Assembly (NCBI RefSeq): GCF_907165205.1 | Contig: NC_058196.1 | Span: forward strand, 5,560,501 to 5,624,500 | Direction: 5' to 3' | Source of the DNA: Coccinella septempunctata | Lineage: Eukaryota > Arthropoda > Insecta > Coleoptera > Coccinellidae | DNA: 64,000 bases | Shown: positions 26,625 to 37,848 of the stretch, piece after piece | How positions within the stretch are numbered: the first letter of the stretch is position 1 | How the letters are laid out: each line of letters starts with the position of its first letter | Notes under the pieces: model-generated | What the model was told of the DNA's origin: nothing | The model's input: only the letters and a program-made list of their open reading frames with translations | Database searches by the model: none | Program-made: the position numbers and the translations under genes

Positions 26625-27455
26625 GAGAATGACCCTTGAAACCTGGCCGTCCGATGAGACGGAATCGTCAGCAAGTTCGCGCCACGTATATGACGATCAT
26701 GAACGGCACATCTCGGTATCAACCTGAGCCTCAAATCGTGCACCGATGGCACCTTCATCAATCTGAACACGAAGCAACCCAAGTGCAATTTAGCCCGATT
26801 ATCCATGCGTAGCCAATTCAGCTCATTTATTCTACGCGAAATTCCTCTGTCAAATTTCCTGAGCCCATAAATGAACCTTAAGCACCAATTTTGGATACTC
26901 TGAATGCGATTCCGGGAAAAATGATTGACACACGAACCATACACAACGTCACAGTAATCGAATCTCGATAGAATCAATGTTTCACATAGCATTTCCTTGA
27001 TCTCAATCGTCAAATACCTCCGTGTGGAGTAAATCAATTTAAGCTTGAAAAAAGCTGATCTCGTAATCTGGGATACATGGTCTGAAAAATTCAGATCTCT
27101 ATCAATCAATAGACCCAGATCTCTAGCACTGTCATATGCCTTCAGCCTTACTCCTTCGACACATATGTTCAAACTGTTCACAATATTCTCATAATCTCTG
27201 TTGCCCGTAAAGACCAACATTTTACTTTTATCTTGGTTTATGTTCAGATTATGGTGCAGTGAAATATTCCGTAAAACCTCCAAGTCCGAATTTATTCTGT
27301 AGGAAGACAGCAATATGTCCTCCGGCAAGAACCTGAATAAAAATTGCGCATCATCAGCAAATAATTAGTTGTGGCACCAGCGTTATGACATTGACGACAT
27401 TTCATGAGTGCCAACCTTACTCCGTTCTAGTTACAAAAACTTGAGAAAATTACCT

Positions 27456-27497
27456 CATGGCCAACCGACTGCTAAAATAAATTTGAATGGATTATAT
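27456..27497 (-). repeat. 42-bp repeat, inverted partner of 24075-24116
   Basis: Reverse complement matches 24075-24116 at nearly all positions. It lies about 95 bp from the truncated 5' edge of the LINE at 27362, and the DNA between (27363-27455) has no recognisable coding content. Confidence 0.6.
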
Positions 27498-29417
27498 CTT
27501 CAAGTGAAGAAGGAAAAGTAAGATGATACAGAGTGGTAAACTCTGAATGACCTCAGCCAGTACTTTGCATGAAATTGTAGTGGCCAAAATAATTGATTAG
27601 AATGAAGGGATTCTTCAAAGCAAATAATAATATTCACTTTTTCGCCTTATCATCGTTACTCTCCTTAAAAAATCTATTTCACTGTTTTCACATTTATTTA
27701 CATAAGCCATCAATCAGACTTCAGTCTCCCAACGTAAGAAGATATAATTGAATTCGAACGGTGAATCTTTCATTGGACTTCCTCTATGTGGAAGAAATAA
27801 ATTGTAAATGTAACGCATACATTTCCCACTTTTTTCATCGAATTTTCGACTACTTATGGAATCGACTGCACCTTATGCATAAAATATTTATTCATATTTT
27901 CGAGGGAGCAATAAAAATGAAATATGCTGTTTTCCCCAGGGATGTGACGAAAGCATGACTGATTTCCACAGGTCGATACTCCAAGGGAATGAATTTTACG
28001 TTCAGTCGTCAGATGGAAGATCGTTTTTCTATGCAAGTGAAAATTTTATCCTGGAAAGATTATTGACGCGCCACATTTGAATATGATATATTTGAATTTT
28101 CACTTTTTATATCATAAAAATTCAATATATTCAATGGTGAAAATCCGAAAACGTGAATGGTTATTGGCTCTCTATGAATTTCACAATTCACATGTCATCA
28201 GAAAGAAACGTCTTTCATATTTCACTGAAGAGTAAAGGCTCCGGTTCTATTATTATGGAAGTTTCTTAAGTTCTGTAAGCGGAGATTTTCGTAGAATTTG
28301 TCAGTCTCCATTCTTATCTTTGTCCTGCATATGAATGACCCTTCTTTCATATAGGCGTACAAAAAATGAAGGATCGTAAAGTGAGTTGAGAAATTATGCA
28401 TAAAGTCGACGTATTCTTAGTGTCTCCTCGTAACAAATTGCAGCATAAGGCAAATGTTTCATAGACGGGGAATGAATTCGTAGTTGTTTGAAAAGGTTTT
28501 TTCAAGATAGCCAGGATTATTCAACGTCAAATAATTATTCATTTTTTGGTCATGATTTTTTAGCGTGACAGAATTAAACTGAAAGGATCTCACCTTCTTG
28601 GGGGACAAAGAAAAATGACAAGCTATTCACTTGTTTTCCCTTGAATACCTACTTTCCGCAATTTATATAACAGATTTTTCCGACGGTTTTGAAGGAGGAA
28701 TAGTGGGGAAGAAGTTTTATTGATAACAGGCTCTCGAAAGTGATGTTTTAATTACGTAACAGTTTTGATTCAAACGACTGATCAATAAATATATAAGGTG
28801 TATATAAATTGTTCTGAAAAAATTCAGAAGGTGATTGCTTGTTAAGAAATAGAATTGCTTTTTCGTATAAACTTTCCATCTCTTGGGCCCCCTGTTCAGT
28901 TACAGCCCCCTAAATACGGCGCCCGATAAGCAGTTTTTAATATTTTTCTCGAGAATCGAAGAACTAACAAGAATAAAATAAGGCACTCATGCGAGCAAGA
29001 AGGCACCCAAAAATTTGTTGGTGCCTCCATGATTGCAAGGGATAGAAAAAGCTACTCCTATACACCTTGTTTCGCAAGAAACTTTTTTCATATCTATATT
29101 TTACAATGAAGAAATGGAATTCGGATAGCTTGTTTCAATCTTATCGAATAAGATATCATATAATGTCCTGCTTAAGTTCACGGTTTTTGAGACAAAAACG
29201 CGCCTGAGTTCTTGAGACTTGAATTATTTGCGACCTTAAATTTATCTATTGAACGTAATGTTTACATTTTTATTGCGAACTGGTGCAAATATTGGACAAG
29301 AAAAAAAAAGAAATTCAAACTTTTCACAAATTAAATATTATCTTTGAATATTAATTTAAAACTCAAAGATATTATTGAATAGACAGGAGTTTCACGCCGA
29401 AAGGCCTAATGCAATAT
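27498..29417. other. No gene recognised
   Basis: About 1.9 kb of AT-rich DNA. The opposed ORFs at 27761-28036 show no family signature. Confidence 0.5.
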
Positions 29418-30752
29418 ACAGGGTGGCCATTTGAAAACGAAACAGACGAGATTACAGACGAAATAAATTTTTTCGATGGAAATGCTCGGACAGGTCGATT
29501 TTTGTTTCGAGGGGGACAACTTAAGATGTAGGTTACGGACGCATAGCGCTTCAACCCTTGCTACTACAACCCTCACCCCCAATTTTTGAATAGGGAAGAT
29601 GGGGTGAGTGAAACCTCATTTGAAAGGTATTTTTATACTGATTTCAGCACAGTAATTGTTTTTCATTGTATGCATTAGTTCTCGAAATATTCTTAACTAA
29701 GTATTTGAAAATGAAGTGGTGTTTTCATGGCACTTGTAGTGTTTTTTTGTGAAAAATCGACATTTTGAGCTTCAAAACAACCATGACTGTGGCTTCCTTC
29801 CTCCAATCCACTGACATAGAAATCTTTAATCAAGATGTCGAACAAACAAAGCGTATTGCGAAGGAGCTCAATCTTGCTGAAACTCAATCTAAATTATCTT
29901 CGATATAATTTGCAGTATTTCCAATAACATGCGGTAACACTTGATCGATAGAAATCTCCAAAATTATCGATTCTCATTTTTTTGAAAAAGATATGAATTC
30001 AATAATCAACAAAATGAAAACATTATATTATATTAAAAACAATATATTATATTATGCCAACTGAGAAAACACTTCATAATTAAGTCGGAAATCGTTTCAC
30101 GAATTGGTACTAGAATATTTCTGTGGCATCATTAATGATTTGATTTTCTTACCTGGTAATCTGATTAGAGATATGTACGTATTTGGACTTTTTGGAGATT
30201 TCTATCGATCAAGTGTTACCGCATGTTATTGGAAATACTGCAAATTATATCGAAGATAATTTAGATTGAGTTTCAGCAAGATTGAGCTCCTTCGCAATAC
30301 GCTTTGTTTGTTCGACATCTTGATTAAAGATTTCTATGTCAGTGGATTGGAGGAAGGAAGCCACAGTCATGGTTGTTTTGAAGCTCAAAATGTCGATTTT
30401 TCACAAAAAAAACACTACAAGTGCCATGAAAACACCACTTCATTTTCAAATACTTAGTTAAAAATATTTCGAGAACTAATCCATAAAATGAAAAAACAAT
30501 TACTGTGCTGGAATCACTATAAAAATACCTTTCAAATGAGGTATCACTCACCCCATCTTCCCTATTCAAAAATTGGGGGTGAGGGTTGTAGTAGCAAGGG
30601 TTGTAGTAGCAAGGGTTGAAGCGCTATGCATCCGTAACCTACATCTTAAGTTGTCCCCCTCGAAACAGAAATCGACCTGTCCGAGCATTTCTATCGAAAA
30701 AATTTATTTCGTCTGTAATCTCGTCTGTTTCGTTTTCAAATGGCCACCCTGT
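29418..30752. mobile_element. Foldback DNA element with arms of about 550 bp
   Basis: 29418-29963 and 30190-30752 are inverted copies of each other at high identity; the few mismatches seen are scattered. A 226-bp unique spacer (29964-30189) separates them. The outer ends read ACAGGGTGGCCATTTGAAAA. The right arm holds a 17-bp tandem duplication (GTAGTAGCAAGGGTT motif, about 30587-30618) that the left arm lacks, which accounts for the length difference. Identical small ORFs at 29693-29887 (minus) and 30266-30457 (plus) are products of the symmetry. No transposase or clear target duplication is visible. It could be a foldback element or two head-to-head copies of one repeat. Confidence 0.85.
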
Positions 30753-30836
30753 TGGTTCGTGTAAATAGCGTGTGTTATGGAGCCACATGTGCAGGGAACA
30801 TTTCTGTAATCGTCTGTATGCGTTTAGAGAATAATG

Positions 30837-31060
30837 ATTCTCGAGCATTCGCAATATATGCGATCGTACGAATCGAAAAACGTGATGTTTTTAACAGCAA
30901 ATAACAGAGTTTTCCAGAGTTTCACCAAAGCATTGTGTTTAGCCCATATGAAAGCACACAATGCTTTGGTGAAACTCTGGAAAACTCTGCTATTTGCTGT
31001 TAAAAACATCACAACGTTTTTCGATGCGTACGACCGCATATATTGCAAATGCTCGAGAAT
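30837..31060. mobile_element. 224-bp hairpin element
   Basis: Arms 30837-30938 and 30956-31060 are near-perfect inverted copies around a 17-base loop. The outer ends read ATTCTCGAGCATTCGCAATA. It would fold into a stem of about 100 bp and has no coding capacity. It lies 84 bp right of the foldback element. Likely a snapback MITE, though no target duplication was found. Confidence 0.8.
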
Positions 31061-32455
31061 AGCAGCCCAAAAAGACCGTATGTAGAGTTCATGTCGGTGA
31101 TTTCTTCGTTTGTGTTCACCGTCATCTTAATGAGTAGGAACTGATATCCTCGAAATTTAATGAAAGTAGTTTTTTTCAAATCATCCAATCAAACGTGAAT
31201 TTTTGTATCAGGTTTTTATTATTTTTTTAGTTACGCATACGGAGTCAGGGAAGAGGTTTCTCAGCTGCAACAATCAATGTGTTATATTTAGGTAAGTTTG
31301 TAGATGGAATAATTAATATCTATATATCGTAGAAATAGTTGCTGAGTTTTTGATTTTGACGGGGAAGAAAAAAATTAATGATTTATGAAAGGGGGTTTTC
31401 AAATTGGAAAAATTCGGAAATTAGGGATTTATGTGTAAAATTGAGCTGAAAGGGATGAAATATTGTGAAATCACCATACATTTGATATATTTGGACGATA
31501 CTAAAATAGTAATAACAATATGAAATAAAGCACGAAGTGTTGCTGAATGAACGAAGAAAGGAATTGAATTGGTGTAAAATATTTTGAAAAGAGTGCAGAA
31601 TTTGGTATATTATAAAAAATTCAGAAATTTCAAAATTGTCAGACAAGACGTCATCCGTTTCGAACACAGAGAATATAAGGAATACGGAATTATATTCAGC
31701 AAGTACACAGAAACTAGAGATATTATGATTTCATTAGAGTGAGTTGGAGGACCATAGTCAAAGTATGGTAATTTAGGATAATTAATTAAGGTTTTTTTTT
31801 TGTATGAAGATTTAGGGGATATGTTAGCTTAGGACCCTCTTTGCGTAAATTTTTTGGGAAATTTAAAATGAAAATTTCAATTCAAGGAATTGATTTTTAG
31901 TTGTAGATCCGTTTAATTAGTCAATTCATATAAAAAAAGGATCAACACGGACCATAATTGTACCTATGTGACACAAATCCCGAACGATAAGCCAAATCAA
32001 AGAATAATTTTAACTGAAATAAAATAAGTCAGTTGTCATAAAGAAATGTAAATTGCATCCGCTTACGACATTTCTCGTTCGGAAATGATTCGAAACCTCT
32101 AAGACCTACTCTATCATGATAATAATTTTTTTTTCCTCGAAAACCTAGAATTTTCTGCGACTTTATTTGTAAAGAATGGATCAAGATTGCTGAAAAACGC
32201 AAAAAAGGCATTCGTTATCAAACACAATTTTCTTAATTCACATGCCTATCTTATGATGTTTTGCTAATATGAAAACATAATAAAAAAAAAATGGGTTCTT
32301 CGTTGTAACGGTATGTATATCTTTCAAAAATATGTCTTGACCTCCTTATGGTACTACGAAGCTGAAACTCTGACACAAGACTGACGGCACGTCCAGGCTG
32401 TAAACATTCAATAATCACAAATAAATAATTTAACTTTGATTTAAGTAGAACACCG
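31061..32455. other. No gene recognised
   Basis: About 1.4 kb, AT-rich. The minus-strand ORF at 31383-31667 is phenylalanine-rich low-complexity sequence and is not convincing. Confidence 0.5.
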
Positions 32456-32990
32456 GTAGGAACAATATGTTTGTTCTGAGACAGTTATTTGCCTCTGTAT
32501 CTTTTAAAACCATCAGAGTGCCTAGTTGAGTCAAGTTTAAGATATGGTATCCTATTGTGGAGCAATAGTGCATTGGTTCATAGAATTTTCAGATCACAAA
32601 GAAGGGCGATCACAGTATTGGCTAATCTGAATTATAGAGCTTGTTGTAAAGTTGCCTTTAAAAAGCTGGACTTGTTGACATTGCCTTGTTCATATTTCAA
32701 AATCTCACAGGCGAGCAACTGAAGTAAACTCCTATGATACTAGGGCAAAGAACAATATGTGCATACCATACTGTAGATTCGGAAATTCGCAGAGTGTTTC
32801 AGAATATTTCTGTTTTAAACTGTATAACATGCTTCCCGTAGAAATTAGTTCTTTGGTTCTGAAAAATTTCAAATGTGTAATGAAGAGATTGTTGGTTGAC
32901 TTGGGACCATATTATAATATTGAGTGTTTTTATGACATCTGTGATTAAGTTATCTTGTATTTTTTACAACTGACTTGTGTGAACATTATA
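32456..32990 (+). pseudogene. LINE ORF2 C-terminus, frameshifted
   Basis: Two plus-strand frames encode the end of a Jockey/CR1-group ORF2 protein: VESSLRYGILLWSNSALVHR with FRSQRRAITVLAN and CKVAFKKLDLLTLPC (32489-32722), then FKLYNMLPVEISSL (about 32810-32948) after a frameshift. These match the thumb-to-C-terminal block that ends many such elements. An A-rich tail with AATAAA-like sequence follows at about 33005. The RT palm is missing. Confidence 0.65.
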
Positions 32991-33329
32991 TAATGCAAAA
33001 CATCAATAAATATCTATCTGTTCATCTCTAGTGTAAATTGGCACTATTCTAATTATATGACTTTTCGTTACCGAGCAACGATCGATTTTCTGTATTCAAA
33101 AGTGAGGATAGAGCCTTAAAGATTCCAACTGGTGTTTTGTTGAAATAATACTGATTTTTTTGTGAAAGTTATCATCCAAAATAATGTGAAAGCGTTGTAT
33201 CTCAATTTTGGCCTTCGTTGGATCACGAAGTTTTGGAAAAAAAATGATTTATTTCAAAAATGATTTATTTCCTGAAAGAGTTGTTCGTCAATGTTGAAAC
33301 CAATTTGAATTTTCTATTTTTTTCTTCAT
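32991..33329. other. No gene recognised
   Basis: Short AT-rich spacer with no ORF or repeat that I can support. Confidence 0.5.
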
Positions 33330-33442
33330 AGTCTTCCATATCTCTGGGTTAAAGGTCACTTGGAATCAAAGGAAACGGAGAAGCCAACTCACTCGCCAAG
33401 GAGGGATCACAAACGCCACTTACTGGCACAGAGCCCTTCTGA
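33330..33442 (+). pseudogene. RNase H C-terminal fragment
   Basis: With one frameshift the plus strand reads VKGH then GIKGNGEANSLAKEGSQTPL and TGTEPF, ending at a stop. This corresponds to the final RNase H motif (W.PGH.GI.GNE.AD.LAR.G) carried at the C-terminus of several non-LTR elements and of other retroelements. No RT is attached, so the parent class is uncertain. Confidence 0.5.
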
Positions 33443-34435
33443 GGTATAAGAATGCATCGGCAGAAAAATTCATCCGGACTGCGAATATCTGACAGAAGGA
33501 TTTTCATTTATTTTTTTTCGAAATCCACATAATTACAAAGGGGAGTAATGCAATTCTAGTAAATTCAGTGTCACGTTCTATTGAATATTTTTCGATAATT
33601 TGATCCACTAAACGTATTCCCAGGAAATCTTTCAGGACTCAGAATTTAGAACGAATTACGTCCGAAGCAATCAGACCCCATCCATGTCACTGTCCAGTTG
33701 ATTTTCACAGATTCTGGGTTCATTGCCTCTCGTACATCTCACAAGATGTCAGGATTACTTCTTCGAACCGTGCGTTCGTATTTCTTAGGAAACTGTCATC
33801 TGCGTAGATTTTCTTGCGGATCGAAGACACATTTTTCCCCCTTCTGACCGTTATCACTACTTCCAAACAGAGTAAATCCTAACCAGACTGCGACGTTGGA
33901 ACAAATCCCGGTCGGTAGTTAAAATTTACTTTGGCCGCTTAATGTGCCCCGTTTAAAACACGAAACTCGGAAATGGGAATGTTACCGATAATGGAGGGAT
34001 ATTCCAACTTAAATATTGTGAGTTATGTAAACGGTGTTTCCGAGTAATGAAATTGTTTAAGGGCGAAGTTTCAATTCGTACTCGTCTGTTTGGATGAATT
34101 GTTTGGAGGGATTTTCCGTTTTCCCCATTCTTGAGCACTATATATAATGATGGATTCGAAATTTCAGAATAATCTTAGAAAAAAAAATTGAGTCTCTTTT
34201 TCACATACCCCAAGGTATTGCAAGGGGAATTTTTGCTCATTGTTATAGTTAGGTTGCCATAGAAACCGTTGTATTTTTCACCCCGCCTGAACAAGCATTT
34301 ATAAACTACACCTGAATTTATATTTGAAATTATTAGCGTGATCTTCACCAAATTGGAAAATGACACACGATGCAAGGGTCCATGACAAAAACATTTTTTC
34401 GAACTATTTTTTGGACGATTGGATATTGGCTATAC
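33443..34435. other. No gene recognised
   Basis: Moderately less AT-rich than its surroundings, but no ORF or repeat was recognised. Confidence 0.5.
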
Positions 34436-34790
34436 CTAGTTCAATTAAGATCGTAAGAGCTGTTGATATTCAGATCAACCTAGACATAGAGACATGGACT
34501 GAGCAATGCCAGAATGAAATTGGCTATTTTATAGAAAGAAAGAAATGATCGTCAGGCTATTACCTGACCCTTTTATGTCCACATAGAGGTGAATGCGGAC
34601 CAATCAAAATTCTAGAAAAAGACAACTAGCCTGCCCGATGTTCAGTTTCACTTTGTCATTTTTTTTTGGCCGTATTTCATGCTTAAATAGGAAGAGAAGG
34701 CACAGTTCATGTCTCTATGTCTATGCATATCAGCAAATATTATGCATCTGAATTAATTCTCATTATTTGTGTGTAGAGTTCTGAAATAGT
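34436..34790 (+). repeat. Copy 3 of the hammerhead-associated repeat, split by a MITE
   Basis: AGTTCAATTAAGATCGTAAG...CTGTTGATATT (34438-34470) and, after a 243-bp insertion, TATGCATCTGAATTAATTCT (about 34740-34760) align with 11916-11980 in the same order. The hammerhead core seen in copies 1 and 2 is not found upstream here, so this copy retains only the downstream part. Confidence 0.5.
34481..34723. mobile_element. Mariner-type MITE nested in an older repeat
   Basis: The ends are GACATAGAGACATGGACTG and its inverted form ending CAGTTCATGTCTCTATGTC, bounded by TA at 34481-34482 and 34722-34723. The flanking sequence is continuous with the related repeat at 11.9 kb once this segment is left out, which supports both boundaries. 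No coding capacity. The TA duplication points to a Tc1/mariner-type transposase acting in trans. Confidence 0.8.
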
Positions 34791-35735
34791 CGTATAGGTA
34801 CTAGTAGAACGTTTATATTAATTCATCCTGTATTATTTTTAATTTGTATGTATGTAAAATATGCTTGAGAAATGTTCCATCACTCCTTAATTTCGCATCG
34901 CTTTTCCGTTGATGAAATGGTTCAAAAATTTCAACGAAATTTGTATATCACATGAATGAACCTCTTATTCATGTGAATTTTTGGATGCAGTTACGTTGAA
35001 ATTCATGCAAGATATCAAAATATTCAATTGAAACACATTGTGTTCTATTTTTCGGAGTATCCTTGAACAACTAATTTGAATTAAAGGAGTTCTGAAAGAA
35101 AATGGAGTTGCAAACTTCGTATCATCGATCTTGAAAAAATGACCATCGTTTTTCTGAACACTACTCCGCTTTTCTGTGATATTTTGTTGAAATCAATGTA
35201 ATCATACAGAATTTCATTCAAATCGCTCAAAATATAGATAAGGCATTAGGAGTTTTTTTAATGAACAAAGACAGTTATTGAAGGTTTTCTCGAAACTCAA
35301 TAACGTCAGCTCGTGAATCTCTTTGTAGAACTATCAGGAAAAATTTTCATCTTGCAGGGTTTATAAAGTACAGGGTGGAAAATATTGGATAGGATTGAAT
35401 TCAGCTATGTAACCGTAAGAAGTAGGGAAAAATATATGGCATGTTTACTTGTAGTGGGTACTTAATAAATATTTACCATAATCTTATCGAATCTGGGAGA
35501 AAAATAAGAAATACAAAGTAGGAGTTGATGTTTGTCTAACACGGAAAAAGAAATGACTGAGCTTCCAACTTTGCAGTCCGCTATAATGCACAGGGTATCC
35601 CTAATTGCTTGATTTTCGCTGATTCTGGTACTTCTAGGCTAGATAAGTATAAAGTTGAAAGGAGTACTGGGCACGTTTTTCGTAAAAATTCCATTGGTGA
35701 GAACCGTTTCACGTTATCTTCATTTGTCCTGAAGA
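34791..35735. other. No gene recognised
   Basis: AT-rich. TACAGGGTGGAAAATATT at about 35369 and CACAGGGTATCC at about 35591 resemble ends of ACAGGGTG-type elements, but they lie in the same orientation and do not define an element. Confidence 0.45.
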
Positions 35736-35739
35736 TATA

Positions 35740-36560
35740 ACCAGTATTCCAACCTCGAAAGAGGGAATAGACATCGATCGAATAATAGCAGATAATGACT
35801 ATATACTAAAAGCGATATCAAACGAAAGAAAGGACAGACAGAGAGCTAAAGTCACAAATGCCATTACAAATTTTATACATAAGTCAACTGATAAAAGCAC
35901 TCTCACACAAGGACGGTACAAGGACACAAAAAAGTTTCTAAAAGAAAATAAGGAATTGATGATACTGAATAGTGATGAAGGTGCAGTTACAGTAGTAATG
36001 GAAGAACAAAATTACGAAGAAAATATGAGAGCAATTCTAAATTCAGAAGACTTCAAAAAGATACCTAGAGATAGCACTTAGACACTACAAAAAAAAAACA
36101 CCAAATACATAGAGAAACTTGAAAAAATTAAATATATAACAAAGGAAAAAGCAAAGGAAATGAAATCATATAACTCAGCATCTCCCAGGATGTACGGAAA
36201 CTCAGAGGTGCATAAAAGTGGATATCAAAAGAGTACACATTAATCTCTCTTGATGTAATTAATTTCTATGGCAATCTAGGAAAAAATCAGATTATTGAAG
36301 TCCTCAAACTAAACTAAATTGGAGCAAAATGAAGGAACACAAGAATATAGATATAAAATTGTTTCTGGAGGTAACTCTTTTTTTGTTAGAAAACAACTAT
36401 TGTATCTTCAAAAGGGAATATTACCTACAAATATTCGGATGTGCAATGGATTCAAAACTAAGTCCGAGGTTGGCCCAATACGTCATGGATCAATTAGTAA
36501 AAACATATGTTAAAAAATTGCCATTCAAAATACAATTTCTGAATTCCTATATACCTATAT
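35740..36560 (+). pseudogene. Penelope-like RT relic
   Basis: Plus-strand pieces in three frames follow the Penelope RT order: FLKENKELMILNSDEGAVTV and VMEEQNYEENM (about 35935-36030), a stop after KKIPRDST, an LQKKN..IEKLEKIKYI helix, ASPRMYGNSEVHKS (where GLPKIHK is expected), LISLDVI, then EVTLFLLENNYCIFKREYY and MDSKLSPRLAQYVMDQL (36340-36510). The catalytic C motif and the GIY-YIG domain are lost. It is more diverged than the copy at 16.2 kb. Confidence 0.7.
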
Positions 36561-37848
36561 ATAACCTCATATTCAGTGAGTAAACAAAATAACAAAAAAA
36601 CTTAGGTGATATTTAAATTTATACATATTTGTTGTTTCCGAAGCCCTGGAGAAGAATTAAATATAAATTCGAAAGCTTGGCAAAGAGTTAAGAGTTTTCT
36701 CACTTGAATTCTCCTCATAAAAATTAGTCGTTAAACCCTTATATATTGAACTTAATGGACTGATATAACCAAATTTATATTTTGTGCATTTCTAAAATGT
36801 GAGACAAATTTTTTTTTTGTTCGATAAATCTATAAACGATAAAAACTTTCTACAGGCACTTTTTCACTGGGAATAGTAGGAATACGACATTCTTTATTTT
36901 TTTTTCTTTGACCTGAACAAAAAATGACATTCTACCTACTAATTTCTGAACGAAAAATCGATTATTTTTGAAGGCGATTAATTTTCGTCCTGATTCACGT
37001 TTCATACTGATTTATTTTTCGTCCTGCTGTTCTTCACTTGGCAATGTATTAGATACCGGACCGATTGAATCAATTGTGTGAATACATAATTTGATGAAAA
37101 CATAAGTGCCTGTGACAATTAATAACCGTCATTTGATGTTGTCGAATTAATTCTTTACGGAATCGGCTAGATTTTACCATTGAATTAGGTACTTGGTCTG
37201 AATGTTAGTGTTCAGTATAATCAAAAATGGATAGTGATAGCCATATAGATAACAGTTACACTTCAGCAAAGCTCAGGGAATTGGCAATTGCGAACACCTA
37301 GATGAGGCCATAAAATGGGTAACTTCTTACTTTCATCAAAGTATATGTGAGGTTAATGTAATAAGCAACTCAACAAAAAACTGTCTATTTTGTCCCGCCT
37401 GCATGCTATCTTCGGCTGCGCCTCGGATATCATTTTAGAGGCTCGACAGTAATAGGGAGTTCTTCATCCTTTGTTCATAAATAACTATTTTGATCTTTTG
37501 TAATATGGGTGGGAAAAAACAACTTCGATCTTTAGAGTACGAATGCATTCTTTGTGATCTCATATCATACAAAAAAATTACCTTTTCAAGAAAATATATA
37601 TGTCGATATATTACTTACATCTTCAAGGCAAAATCAGCATGAAAGTAAAATAATCATTGATCTGAAAACAGATTTTTCGAGTCTACTCTAAAATTTCATT
37701 GAAATGATCGCTAAATTTGTTGCGACCACTACAAAAATGACAGATATTCAAAAACTGATATGTTTTCAATTGACTGGTGAGCTTCAACTTACCAAGATGG
37801 ATAACAAATCTATTGAAATAATCATTAAGCCTGAGTCTCACAAATATT
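36561..37848. other. No gene recognised
   Basis: About 1.3 kb of AT-rich DNA with no ORF longer than chance and no repeat that I recognised. Confidence 0.5.

Larger units (their letters stand above)
25648..27362 (-). pseudogene. CR1/Jockey-group LINE 3' half, split by a Harbinger insertion
   Basis: From 27362 leftward the minus strand begins in the RT catalytic motif (FADDAQFLF) and continues through KSKMLVFTGN, RDLGLLIDRDLNFSDHVSQI, DYCDVVYGSC and the C-terminus up to RFQGSFS at 26625. There a 641-bp Harbinger element intervenes. Beyond it (25977 leftward) the same frame resumes with YGAVKIFNAVNLDL and about 28 more residues, then a stop near 25885; a 3' UTR follows. Apart from the insertion this portion is open. 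It is 5'-truncated in the palm at 27362. Confidence 0.85.

Noticed and set aside
29693..30457. Identical small ORFs on opposite strands
   Set aside because: Explained by the inverted arms of the foldback element; nothing suggests translation.
35360..35600. ACAGGGTG-like motifs at about 35369 and 35591 as element ends
   Set aside because: Both lie in the same orientation and the sequences inside do not pair, so no element can be defined.
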